Source: Caldilineae bacterium
Lineage (GTDB): Bacteria > Chloroflexota > Anaerolineae > Epilineales > Epilineaceae
Reading direction: 5' to 3'
NCBI GenBank assembly: GCA_020634625.1
Contig: JACKBJ010000012.1
Coordinates: 1 to 64,000 of the forward strand
Length of the DNA stretch: 64,000 nt
Part shown: positions 40,421 to 48,841 of the stretch, in pieces
Position numbering within the stretch: position 1 is the first letter of the stretch
How the letters are laid out: every line of letters begins with the position of its first letter
Program-made: the position numbers and the translations under genes
Notes under the pieces: model-generated
What the model saw: only the letters and a program-made list of their open reading frames with translations
The model's database searches: none
What the model was told of the DNA's origin: nothing

Positions 40421-40567
40421 TTACTGATCGGGTTGCTGATCGAGCAGGCCGACGCTGAGGGATGCCACGTCGGGCCGCGACCCCTTGCTTCGCGCCGCCC
40501 TGCGCCAGGCCAGCAGCAGGTTCCCGAAGCTCCAGACCTGAGGGTAGAGGGTGCGGAAGGTCTTCAT
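40421..40567 (-). pseudogene. Truncated DGR-type reverse transcriptase (N-terminus only)
   Basis: 48 codons from ATG 40567 read MKTFRTLYPQVWSFGN, LLLAWRRAARSKG and PDVASLSVG. This is the conserved start of a common RT family whose full members run to 350-400 residues and carry the IGNLTSQ form of the catalytic region found in DGRs. After about codon 40 similarity is lost and a stop follows; none of the palm motifs (including YVDD) is present, so the enzyme is dead here. GAGGAG lies nine bases upstream, so the start was once real. It lies 191 bases downstream of paralogue 4 on the same strand, the usual target-then-RT order. A 7-base hairpin (GCCGCCG/CGGCGGC) lies in the gap. Confidence 0.68.
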
Positions 40568-40758
40568 GCTCGGCTTCTCCTCACGACGGGTGTGCGGCAG
40601 CCGGGTCGGATTCTCACCAGCCGCGTTTAACGCCGCCGCGTCACGGCGGCGTGCCGAAGCAGCGGACGACACGACGAACGGAAGGAATCAGGACGTCAGA
40701 AATCCAGGAATCAGAAGCTCAGGAGCCAGAACCGGGGGGAGACCAGGGAGCCGCTACG

Positions 40759-43700
40759 CTACACCGCCACCCGCACACCGTGGCTGCTGTGGCGGGCGTC
40801 CGGATGAGCGCTGTCGCGGTTGGGCGCCAGGGCTTGGGGTCGATCGCCGTTCCACGCCCCGCCCCGCGGCACCCGCCGCTTGTCTGCCGGCGCCTCAGCC
40901 TCCTCCCGGCCGTCGTCGGCATCGTAGGGGTAGGGGTATTCGATGGCGTCAAGATCCTTCCCGAAGGCACTGGAGGTCCATTCGATCACGTTGCCGGTCA
41001 GGTCGGCTGCCCCCTCCGGAGTGTCGCCATCCGGGAACACCCCGACCGGTGTCGGTTGCCGGATGTGCGTCTCGGCCGTGTTGCCACGCAAGCGTTCGAA
41101 GGTGTCGCCATAGGCGTAGGCTCGGCCCGCCGCGCCCCGCGCCGCAGCTTCCCACTCCACCTCCGTAGGCAGCCGCACGTCCAATCCGGTCACGCTGCTG
41201 AGCCACGCGCAATACGCCCTCGCCTCGTACCAACATACGCCCACCACCGGCTGGGTCGGATGGTTGAACCGCGCATCGCGCCAGAAGCGAGGCTCCGTCT
41301 CGTGCTTCGCCTGCCAGAAGGCGTCGAGCGCCTCCTCGAATGCCCTGTCATCGAGCGCGTTCCAGGCCCTTGCCCGCTCCATCGTCTCGTCGCTTGGGAA
41401 CCGGCCTTCTTCGGCGAACTTGTCGAATAGACCAGGGTCGGCCAGGAAGCGCTTGCGCCACAGCCGGTTGTTGGCCTTCGCCGCCTCGTTGGCCAGCTCG
41501 CCACGCCGCCACGCCCGGCCCGCTTCCGTGTCCCACCACCGCTCGTCCTCGTAGCCGCCGGCGGCCATGAAGCAGGCCCACTCCGCGTTGGTCACCGGAA
41601 AGCGCCCGATCCGGAAGGCCTCGATCTGGATCTCGTGACGCGGCATATGAGCCTTCGTCGTGCCGCTCGCGCCCGTCCACGACCATTCGATCGGCTCATC
41701 GTCACCGATCGGGTACCGTCCCGCCGGGATCTCGACCAGCGGCGGCAGCAGGTACGGCCCATGCGGACCCTCACGGCGCTCGAAGCGCGGGTCGCCCAGG
41801 TCGCCGAGCGCTTGGCCGCAGGCGATCCGGTGCCTCAGGTCGGCCTCGACGTCTGTCGTGCGCTCGATCAGCGCCGCGCGCAGCTCGCCCAGCAGGCCGG
41901 GCGGCACGCGCGGCCTCACCTCGGGCTGGGCCGCACAGCGTGCCGCCAGGACCAGGTTCGTCTCGGACAGCGCCCGCAGGAAGCCCGCCAGCTCCGGCGC
42001 CATCGCCGCCGCCAGCAGCGCCGTCTCCTCCCAGCCTGTCTGCGGCAGCCCCGGCAGCGGATCCGCCGGGTCAAGCCCGTCGATCACCTCGTCCACCGTG
42101 GGGCGGATCGCCGCCGCCCGCCACTCCGAGCGCACCAGCTCCGGGTCGAAGGCCCGCGCCAGCTCCCGGCCCGCGAAGTACTCCTGCACCAGCTGGTGCA
42201 CGTACATCACCTCGTCCGCCGCCGGATCCTCGTCCAATACGCTCAGGGCCACCCCGGCCCGCACGATGTCCTCGTCGCGCTCGTCATCCAGCAGGTCGAG
42301 CGCCTCGTCGTAGTCCACCCTCACCTGGGACAGCTCGCCGTCGGATCGCGCCGCCTGCATGCCATAGGCCAGGCTCGCCAGCTTCGGGATCAGCGGACCC
42401 CGCTCGGGCAGCTCGTAGGGCGTCTTCCACTGCCAATGCGTGATCCGCCGGATGTCGCGGCTCGAGACGAGCACGTCCGGCGCGAAGAGCGAATTCTCCT
42501 GCTCCACCTCGCGCCGGAAGCACTGCCTCACGAAGCCGGTGAAGAGACCCGCCCGACCTTTCGGCATCTCGCCGGTGGCCTCCACCTGCTCGGTCAAGAG
42601 CTTGAGGAAGTAGGGGCTGCGCAGCACTTCCAGTTGCCGCGAGCCCGAGAGCCGGGCCCACAGATCGCGCCAGTGCAGTGGGCTGTAGACCTGCAGGAAC
42701 TCGCGCACCCGCTCGTCCGACATCGGCTCGATGCGCACCTGCGGCACCCGCAGGCTCTGCGTCGAGAGCGGCTGGCTGTAGTCGAGGTTGCGGCAGCTGA
42801 AGACCACCCGGTTGCCGGGCATGTCGCTCGTGAGGCGCAGCAGCCAATCCTTCCACAGCCCCACCGCCTCCCGGTACGCGACCTCGTTGGGCAAGGGCAT
42901 CTCGTTGAGCGCGTCGAGCAAGAGCACCATGCGCCCGTCGGCGAGCAGGTCGTGCAGGCTGGGCAGGTCCGGGTAGCGCGCGGCCCACCGATCGGCCAGC
43001 CACTCCCCCGGCGGCGGCGCGGACTCGCCCAGACGTGCCGGCCGGTAGTGGTTCAGCTGCACGAAGAAGGTGATCGGCGCCTCGGGCGTCGGGCCCGATC
43101 CGTTGCCGCTCCCTCCCTCCGCCAGCGCACGGATCGCCGTGTCCAGCTCGTAGCGCCGCAGCAGCGTCGACTTGCCCGCGCCGGGCGGCCCGAGCACGAC
43201 CAGCGCCGGATCGGTCACCTCGGCCAGGAGCGCGCCCAGGTCGTCGTAGCGCTCTTCCTGCGCCGCCCAGCGCCCGGCCTCGTTCTGCTCGCCCTTGTCG
43301 ACCAGGAGCTCGAGGGCCACGAAGCGGCCGTCCACCCGGTAGCGCGGCTGGCTCCATTCGGCGATGCGGCCGAGCCGGTAGGCGTCGAGATCCGCCGGCC
43401 GATGCTCGATGATCTGCTGGACCTGGGCTGGCGAGAGCGTCGCGCCGGCGGTCTCGTCGAGCACGACGGCGCGCAGCGCCTCCAGCGACTCCGGCAGGCT
43501 GCGCGCCTCGGCCGATGCGTCGATGACGATGCGGTCGCCGACGTGCAGGCGCTCGGTGGTGACCAGCGGCGTCGTGACGTCGGGCAGGTCCGGCGCGACG
43601 ACCTGGTAGATGTGCTCGGAGTGTGTCAGGTCCTTGAGGCGGTGCTCGCCGAGGTCGCGCAGGCTCACGCCATCGGCGAGCCGGTCGCGCAGCAGCTGCT

Positions 43701-44130
43701 GCGTGGCGAGCGAGACGAGGACCTGGCCGCCGTGGCCGACGGCCTGCAGGCGCGCGCAGCGGTTGAGCGGCGGGCCGAAGTAGTCGCCGTCGCGCTCTTC
43801 GGCGGCGCCGGTGTGCAGGCCCATGCGCACGGTGAGCGGCGCGAAGTCGGCATTGCCCGAGGCGAAGGCGGACCAGTCCTCGGCCGCTAGTGCCCGTTGG
43901 GCGTCGAGCGCGGCAGCCAGGCCGGCCGGTGCCGTCGGGAAGGCCGCGCAGAAGGCGTCTCCGACCGTCTTGAAGACCTGGCCTGCGTGGGCCTCGACCG
44001 CCTGGCGCATCAGGGCGTCGTGGTGCTCCAGGGCGGCGCGCATCGCGTCAGGATGCTCATCCCAGCGCTGGGTCGAGCCCTCGATGTCGGTGAACAGGAA
44101 GGTGACGGTGCCGGTGGGGAGTGCGCTCAT
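40759..44130 (-). CDS. Nucleotide cyclase - NACHT NTPase - FGE-like protein, paralogue 4
   Basis: An 1123-residue protein. Cyclase domain 1-180 (FTDIEGST 13-20, VGDAF 56-60, LNRCARL); linker 185-305; NACHT with Walker A GPPGAGKST 314-322, a Gly/Ser-rich insertion (EGGSGNGSG) after the first helix, then LLLDALNE; HQLVQEYFAG; FGE-like domain from about 785 ending in a variable region with no FGE catalytic Cys. The FGE insertion is long and helical (KRFLADPGLFDKFAEEGRFP). It is the only paralogue flanked by a DGR-type RT relic. It lies 87 bases from the 3' end of the intact tRNA-Lys, the same distance as paralogue 3 from its tRNA fragment. Role inferred as for the other three. Confidence 0.88.
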   Translation of the reverse strand: MSALPTGTVTFLFTDIEGSTQRWDEHPDAMRAALEHHDALMRQAVEAHAGQVFKTVGDAFCAAFPTAPAGLAAALDAQRALAAEDWSAFASGNADFAPLTVRMGLHTGAAEERDGDYFGPPLNRCARLQAVGHGGQVLVSLATQQLLRDRLADGVSLRDLGEHRLKDLTHSEHIYQVVAPDLPDVTTPLVTTERLHVGDRIVIDASAEARSLPESLEALRAVVLDETAGATLSPAQVQQIIEHRPADLDAYRLGRIAEWSQPRYRVDGRFVALELLVDKGEQNEAGRWAAQEERYDDLGALLAEVTDPALVVLGPPGAGKSTLLRRYELDTAIRALAEGGSGNGSGPTPEAPITFFVQLNHYRPARLGESAPPPGEWLADRWAARYPDLPSLHDLLADGRMVLLLDALNEMPLPNEVAYREAVGLWKDWLLRLTSDMPGNRVVFSCRNLDYSQPLSTQSLRVPQVRIEPMSDERVREFLQVYSPLHWRDLWARLSGSRQLEVLRSPYFLKLLTEQVEATGEMPKGRAGLFTGFVRQCFRREVEQENSLFAPDVLVSSRDIRRITHWQWKTPYELPERGPLIPKLASLAYGMQAARSDGELSQVRVDYDEALDLLDDERDEDIVRAGVALSVLDEDPAADEVMYVHQLVQEYFAGRELARAFDPELVRSEWRAAAIRPTVDEVIDGLDPADPLPGLPQTGWEETALLAAAMAPELAGFLRALSETNLVLAARCAAQPEVRPRVPPGLLGELRAALIERTTDVEADLRHRIACGQALGDLGDPRFERREGPHGPYLLPPLVEIPAGRYPIGDDEPIEWSWTGASGTTKAHMPRHEIQIEAFRIGRFPVTNAEWACFMAAGGYEDERWWDTEAGRAWRRGELANEAAKANNRLWRKRFLADPGLFDKFAEEGRFPSDETMERARAWNALDDRAFEEALDAFWQAKHETEPRFWRDARFNHPTQPVVGVCWYEARAYCAWLSSVTGLDVRLPTEVEWEAAARGAAGRAYAYGDTFERLRGNTAETHIRQPTPVGVFPDGDTPEGAADLTGNVIEWTSSAFGKDLDAIEYPYPYDADDGREEAEAPADKRRVPRGGAWNGDRPQALAPNRDSAHPDARHSSHGVRVAV
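40762..40875 (-). other. DGR-type variable region of paralogue 4
   Basis: The last 38 codons: R-x-x-RGGAW, R20, P25, R28, G33-V-R-V scaffold. Variable codons include AAC, GGC, GAT, GAC, AGC, GCC and CAC, as expected from adenine mutagenesis of AAC codons in a template repeat. Confidence 0.65.
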
Positions 44131-44167
44131 GCGCCGAATGATGCCGCAGTCTCCATGGCAGGGCCAT
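44131..44167 (-). promoter_or_regulatory. Fixed-spacing element upstream of paralogue 4
   Basis: ATGGCC, 13 bases, TGCGGCATCATT, 6 bases, ATG. TTG directly before ATGGCC may improve a -35 here. Confidence 0.65.
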
Positions 44168-44181
44168 CAAGGGACGGGCAA

Positions 44182-44210
44182 CGAGAAAAGCCCGCCGTAG
44201 CGGGCTTCTC
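44182..44210 (-). terminator. Intrinsic terminator of tRNA-Lys
   Basis: Minus strand AAGCCCGC-TACG-GCGGGCTT then TTCTC, seven bases after the tRNA 3' end. An identical hairpin design is found at 33385-33413. Confidence 0.82.
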
Positions 44211-44216
44211 GGGAGA

Positions 44217-44288
44217 TACCCCCCCGGGGACTCGAACCCCGAACCAACGGATTAAAAGTCCGCTGCTCTACCATTGAGCTAGGGGGGT
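44217..44288 (-). tRNA. tRNA-Lys (anticodon UUU)
   Basis: A complete 72-base cloverleaf: acceptor ACCCCCC/GGGGGGT, D-stem GCTC/GAGC, anticodon stem GCGGA/TCCGT with loop CTTTTAA (anticodon TTT at 44254-44256), variable loop of five, T-stem CGGGG/CCCCG with TTCGAGT loop, discriminator A. CCA is not encoded. This is the intact end of the island; three 3'-half copies lie to its left at 40058, 34657 and 33420. Confidence 0.95.
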
Positions 44289-44478
44289 GGGAGGACCGTC
44301 ATCCGGGCCATTATAGCCCGCCTGCCCCTCGCACGACACCCAACGCGCCAGCATCGACCGGCACCGGCCGCCAGCCGAAGCGCGCCACCCGGCCCACCCG
44401 CTCGAGTTCAGCGGTCGACACCTTCGAAACGCGGAGTGGCACCCCGATCGCACCGCGCCGCCCGGCCTCACGGCTTTG

Positions 44479-44506
44479 TTGACCCCTGCGCCAGGCGGCC
44501 TATCCT
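44479..44506 (+). promoter_or_regulatory. Promoter of the peroxiredoxin gene
   Basis: TTGACC (44479-44484), a 16-base spacer, TATCCT (44501-44506), about 65 bases before ATG 44571. Confidence 0.6.
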
Positions 44507-44570
44507 GATCGCCTCGCCTATCGCGCAGACCCGGCGAACGGCCAGCTGCGCCCAGCAAGGAGCAGCCACG

Positions 44571-45206
44571 ATGTCTCTTCGGCTCGGCGATACCGCCCCC
44601 GATTTCACCGCCGCGACGACGCAGGGTGAGATCCACTTCCACGACTGGCTCGGCGACAGCTGGGGCGTTCTTTTCAGCCATCCCCGCGACTTCACGCCCG
44701 TCTGCACCACCGAGCTCGGCTACGTGGCGCGCATCCTGCCCGAGTTCGTGAAGCGCAACGTCAAGGTCATCGGCCTCTCGGTCGATCCGGTCGCCTCGCA
44801 CATCACCTGGGAAGAGGACATCGCCGAGACCCAGGGCACCCCGGTCACCTTCCCGATGATCGGAGACGCCGACCGCAAGGTCGCCGGCCTCTACGACATG
44901 ATCCACCCCGCTGCCGACGACACCGCCACCGTCCGCTCGGTCTTCGTCATCGGCCCCGACAAGAAGCTCAAGCTCTCGCTGACCTACCCCGCCTCGACCG
45001 GGCGCAACTTCGACGAGATCCTGCGCGTGATCGACTCGCTGCAGCTGACCGCCTACCACAAGGTCGCCACGCCCGCCAACTGGAAGGACGGTGACGACGT
45101 CATCATCGTGCCATCCCTGTCCGACGAGGACGCCAAGGCACTCTTCCCGAAGGGCTGGGACCCCGTCAAGCCTTACCTGCGGGTAACCCCTCAACCGAAC
45201 AGGTAG
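44571..45206 (+). CDS. 1-Cys peroxiredoxin (Prx6 type)
   Basis: A 211-residue cytosolic peroxidase that reduces H2O2 and organic peroxides. LFSHPRDFTPVCTTELG places the peroxidatic Cys at 45 with the conserved P-x-x-x-T-x-x-C. The C-terminal extension (NWKDGDDVIIVPSLSDEDAK ... PYLRVTPQP) and the lack of a resolving Cys are typical of the Prx6 group rather than AhpC. AAGGAG precedes ATG 44571 at good spacing, which rules out the longer frame from 44436. It has its own promoter and is a single-gene unit, divergent from the tRNA-Lys island. Confidence 0.95.
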   Translation: MSLRLGDTAPDFTAATTQGEIHFHDWLGDSWGVLFSHPRDFTPVCTTELGYVARILPEFVKRNVKVIGLSVDPVASHITWEEDIAETQGTPVTFPMIGDADRKVAGLYDMIHPAADDTATVRSVFVIGPDKKLKLSLTYPASTGRNFDEILRVIDSLQLTAYHKVATPANWKDGDDVIIVPSLSDEDAKALFPKGWDPVKPYLRVTPQPNR

Positions 45207-45299
45207 GCCTGACGCCCGCCGCCCGCCCGATCCCGGACCCAGTGGGCCGAGCTCGGGCGGACGGCGGCGGGACCCCGATTCCTGGTGTACACTGGGCCC

Positions 45300-46451
45300 A
45301 TGCCTCCAACCTCTGCCGGCCCCGAGCGCCTCCCGCGCCTCCTTCTGCCCGGCCGCCAGCGCTTCCTCCGTCCCCCGCTCCTGGCCCTCTGTGCCCTCGG
45401 CCTGGCCACCGGTCTCCTGGCCGGCCTCGCCGCCCCGCCCCTGCGCGCCGCCGTCAGCGAGTGCGACGCCCCGCGGTCCGAATGGCTGATGTGCGAGGAC
45501 TTCGAGGACGGCGGCCTGGGCTGGCCGGCCTGGTTCGCCGCCTCGCCCTTCACCGAGTGCAACGGCTGCCGCGCCGACGGCAGCAACGACCCCGACCGCA
45601 TCCAGCTCACCAATGCCCCCGGCGCCGCCTTCAGCGGCGACTGGGCCGTCCACATGCCGGCCGCCGCGGCCGCCGGCTACCAGGGCGCCTCGCTCACCTA
45701 TCGCTCCTGCCAGGGCCCCAAGCGCGCCGGCTGCAATCTGGTCGGCTACGAGACGCTGCACTTCCGCACCCGCGTCCGCCTGGACGAGACGCACCAGTAC
45801 GTGCACCACTTCCTCGAGCTCGGCGGCACCCGGCCCGATCGCTACTGGGACTCCGACGGCAATGCCGGCTGCCGGCCCGACGGCCTTCGCTGGGCCGGGA
45901 CCACCCTCGACTTCGACCGCGACCACGCGCTCTTCTTCTACACCTACTTCCCCGACATGCGCTGCGACGCCGGCGGCTACTGCTCGGGCGACTATGCCCG
46001 TCGGATCTGCGAAGGTTGCGCCGCCAAGAACATGCCCTGCCGCCAACGCCAGGAATGCTGCTGGGGCAACCTCTTCAAGCCCGAGCCGGCCGTCTTCCTA
46101 GCCCCTGGCCAGTGGGTCTGCCTGGAGCTGATGCTGCAGCTCAACACCCCCGGCCAGGCCGACGGCCGCATGGCCTTCTGGATCGACGGCCTCCCGGCCC
46201 TCGAGGTCGACGGCATGCGCTGGCGCGACGTCCCCGATCTGCAGCTCAACAAAGCCTGGCTGATGCACTACATTGCCGCCGGCGACGCCGACCAGAGCAA
46301 CCCGGTCTGGTTCGACGACATGGTCGTCAGCACCGACTACATCGGCTGCGACGGTCCGTCCGCGGCCCCCAGCGACACCCCCGCTCCCACCTCGCCGACC
46401 CCGTCCGCACGCTGGTGGAGCTTCCTGCCCTGGCTGCAGCGCCCGCGCTGA
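45300..46451 (+). CDS. Secreted Cys-rich jelly-roll protein
   Basis: A 383-residue exported protein: signal peptide to about 48 (LLALCALGLATGLLAGLAAP), then a domain of about 280 residues with many Cys and Trp. WLMCEDFEDGGLGWPAW at its start, repeated aromatic strands, and FWIDGLPALEVDG / VWFDDMVVS near the end fit a concanavalin/polysaccharide-lyase-type beta-sandwich. It ends with a Pro/Ser/Thr linker and SFLPWLQRPR, a variant LPxL tail. No catalytic residues can be assigned. ATG 45300 is preferred; a GTG at 45285 is possible. TACACT lies exactly six bases before this ATG, consistent with a leaderless transcript, and no Shine-Dalgarno is present. Confidence 0.72.
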   Translation: MPPTSAGPERLPRLLLPGRQRFLRPPLLALCALGLATGLLAGLAAPPLRAAVSECDAPRSEWLMCEDFEDGGLGWPAWFAASPFTECNGCRADGSNDPDRIQLTNAPGAAFSGDWAVHMPAAAAAGYQGASLTYRSCQGPKRAGCNLVGYETLHFRTRVRLDETHQYVHHFLELGGTRPDRYWDSDGNAGCRPDGLRWAGTTLDFDRDHALFFYTYFPDMRCDAGGYCSGDYARRICEGCAAKNMPCRQRQECCWGNLFKPEPAVFLAPGQWVCLELMLQLNTPGQADGRMAFWIDGLPALEVDGMRWRDVPDLQLNKAWLMHYIAAGDADQSNPVWFDDMVVSTDYIGCDGPSAAPSDTPAPTSPTPSARWWSFLPWLQRPR

Positions 46452-46545
46452 GCCGACAGCTCCCGCCCGCTGCGGGGGTCACGCGAGAGCGATCGCCAGC
46501 GTCAGTCCTTTCGCCAACGATCCACGCCCCACCCAGGACCCAACC

Positions 46546-48765
46546 ATGCAGCGCTTCACTTTCGCCGTCAGCCTCGGCTGCGCCGTCCTGGTCGGCATCG
46601 CTCAGGCGCCCGGCCTCCAGCCGGCTGCGCCCCAACCAGCGCCCGCTCCCGAAGCGATCCAGCAAGACGCCGACTTCGCCGCCGTCGACGCCTGCCTGCA
46701 GCAGGAGATGCGCGACAAGGGCATCCCCGGCGCCTCGATGGCCATCGCCATCGACGGCCAGCTGGCGCATGCCAGCGCCTTCGGGGTCCGTCGCGCCGGC
46801 GCGCCTGAGCGGGTCGACACCGCGACCATCTTCCGCATCAACTCCAGCACCAAGATGATGGCCGCCGCCGCCGTCATGCGCGAGGTCGAGGCCGGTCGCC
46901 TCGACCTGCACGCACCCCTCACCGACGTCATCCCCGAGCTGGCCCTGAAGCCGCCCTGGCAAGCCAGCAGCCTCACCCTGCACGATCTCCTGTCCAATGC
47001 CGGCGGCCTGCCCGACCCCTACCTCGACTTCTCCCAGATGCCCCAGCGCTACGTCATGCCCGAAGCAGACGTCGACCTCGGCGCTTGGGCGCGCGGCCTG
47101 GCCAACATGCACCTCTATGCCCCGCCCGGCAGCTTCTGGAACTACTCCAGCCCCAACTTCTCGCTGGCCGGTCTGGCGGTCGAACGAGCTAGCGGCCAGC
47201 GCTTCGAGGACTACGTCACCGAGCAGCTCTGGCGGCCGGCGGGCATGACCGTCACCACCTTCGACCCCGAGGCGGTCGTCGCCTCCGGCAACTACGCCGT
47301 CGGCCACGTCAACGGCCAGTTCTGGGGCGAGCCAGGCGACCACCAGCGCCGCTACGCCGCGCCGGGTGGCGGCGCCTACTCCACACCCAGCGAGCTGATC
47401 GTCTGGGCCCAGCAGCTGCTCGCGCAGGGCGGCGCGATCCTGACCCCCGAGTCCGTGCGCGCCATGACCCGCCCCTACGTCAAGGCCGAGGTCCTCCCCT
47501 GGGCGCCCCGCTCGAGCTACGGCTATGGCATCTTCATCGACGACTTCCGCCGCATCGACGACTCCAGCCACGTCATCCAGGTCATGCGCCACCCCGGCAA
47601 CGGCCGCGGCTACGGCACCGAGCTGGTCTGGGTGCCCGAGCTGGGCTTCGCCGTCGTCACCCTGATCAACAACCACGCGACCCTGCAGCGCACCGTCGAC
47701 TGCGCCCTGCGCGAGCTGGCCGGCCTCGAGCCCAAGCCCATCCCCGGCCTCCGCACGCCCCCCACCGCCTATGCCCGCTACGCCGGCAGCTACGCCGTCC
47801 AGGACGTCTACGGCGCGCGTTGGACCGCCAAGGTCTCGCAGGTGGGTGGCCAGCTGCGGATCGACTACCCCGACTGGACCCTGGCGCCCTCCATCGCCGC
47901 CGCCTACCCCACGAGCGCGGCCATGGAACCGCTCTACCTCGACAGCTTCCGCTACCGCTTCGGCGGCGACCAGACGATCACCTTCGAGCCCGGCGGCGAC
48001 GACGCCCGGCACGCCGGCTGGCTGACCAACCGATACTTCGTCGGCCAACGCGTCGGCGACCTGCCCGCGCGCCTCGACCTCGAAGACAGTGCCTGCGCCG
48101 CCCTGGACTTCGCGCCCGGCCTGGACGCGCCCACCTTCAGGGCCCATGCCTACGGCCTGGCCGCCCCGCGCATCTGGAAGGACGCGCCCATCGCGCAGGA
48201 CGACCCGGAGGACCCCGCTTCGAGCCAGGTCAAGATCGACTTCGACCTGGACGGCCCGCTGGGCTACCTGAATGCCTGGCTCTTCGAAGCCGCCGGCGAC
48301 AACCTCGAGCTCTACCTGATGCAGGATCAAGACGGCGACGGCCGATTCGCCTGGCCCGAGGAGATCGTCCAGCGCCTGACCAGCCCGGCCGCCCAGGGCT
48401 TGTTCGTGCCCGCCCGCGAGACGCCCGGCGCCTACCAGCTCTGGGTCCACGGCGAGCAGGTCGGCGCCGCCGGCAGCCGCTTCGATCTCGAGCTGGTCGT
48501 CGCCAGCGGCCGGGCGCTGCGGCTGCAGGGCCTGCCCGAGCAGCTGATGGCCGGCCAGCCGGCCCGCTTCGAGGTCTGCGCCGATCCGGAGGCCCTCCCG
48601 GCCCCGCTCGACGCCGTGGCCGATGCCGGCCGCGTCGGCATCGTCGAGCTGGACTTCGGCCGTCCGGGCGCAATCGCGCGCGTGCCGGTATACTGGACGC
48701 CCGGTGAGGCAGCCGCGCCGCCGCAACCGACGCTCCATCTACCCCGGCTCCTGACCGGACGCTGA
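46546..48765 (+). CDS. Secreted serine hydrolase (beta-lactamase/class C fold) with PPC-like domain
   Basis: A 739-residue exported protein, full-length paralogue of the one at 36113: signal peptide (about 1-20), catalytic domain with SSTK at 100-103, NYSSPN, HPGNGRG; middle beta-rich domain; PPC-like module with DNLELYLMQDQDGDGRF; C-terminal LHLPRLLTGR tail. It lacks the longer N-terminal linker of the island copy and has the higher GC of its surroundings, so it is probably the resident copy. AGGA precedes ATG 46546. Followed 76 bases later by another serine hydrolase on the same strand. Substrate unknown: esterase or peptidase acting outside the cell. Confidence 0.87.
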   Translation: MQRFTFAVSLGCAVLVGIAQAPGLQPAAPQPAPAPEAIQQDADFAAVDACLQQEMRDKGIPGASMAIAIDGQLAHASAFGVRRAGAPERVDTATIFRINSSTKMMAAAAVMREVEAGRLDLHAPLTDVIPELALKPPWQASSLTLHDLLSNAGGLPDPYLDFSQMPQRYVMPEADVDLGAWARGLANMHLYAPPGSFWNYSSPNFSLAGLAVERASGQRFEDYVTEQLWRPAGMTVTTFDPEAVVASGNYAVGHVNGQFWGEPGDHQRRYAAPGGGAYSTPSELIVWAQQLLAQGGAILTPESVRAMTRPYVKAEVLPWAPRSSYGYGIFIDDFRRIDDSSHVIQVMRHPGNGRGYGTELVWVPELGFAVVTLINNHATLQRTVDCALRELAGLEPKPIPGLRTPPTAYARYAGSYAVQDVYGARWTAKVSQVGGQLRIDYPDWTLAPSIAAAYPTSAAMEPLYLDSFRYRFGGDQTITFEPGGDDARHAGWLTNRYFVGQRVGDLPARLDLEDSACAALDFAPGLDAPTFRAHAYGLAAPRIWKDAPIAQDDPEDPASSQVKIDFDLDGPLGYLNAWLFEAAGDNLELYLMQDQDGDGRFAWPEEIVQRLTSPAAQGLFVPARETPGAYQLWVHGEQVGAAGSRFDLELVVASGRALRLQGLPEQLMAGQPARFEVCADPEALPAPLDAVADAGRVGIVELDFGRPGAIARVPVYWTPGEAAAPPQPTLHLPRLLTGR

Positions 48766-48841
48766 GCCCCCGCCCGCCGCGCGATCGGCGAGTCCCCCCG
48801 GCCATCCCGCAGCCCGCCCCATCGGAGCCACGAGACCCGCC

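Noticed and set aside
40568..40758. Search for a DGR template repeat between paralogue 4 and the RT relic
   Set aside because: No stretch resembles the variable region with AAC-rich codons. The interval has only a pyrimidine-rich run and a short hairpin.
41635..43890. Long plus-strand frames opposite the cyclase-NACHT-FGE genes (also 26482-28311 and 30274-32595)
   Set aside because: They appear at the same position against each paralogue, rich in Arg/Gln/Leu/His, as expected for antisense of conserved genes. No start signals.
46327..48738. Long antisense frame over the serine hydrolase, and a similar one at 50588-53413
   Set aside because: Shadows of well-supported secreted enzymes in GC-rich sequence.
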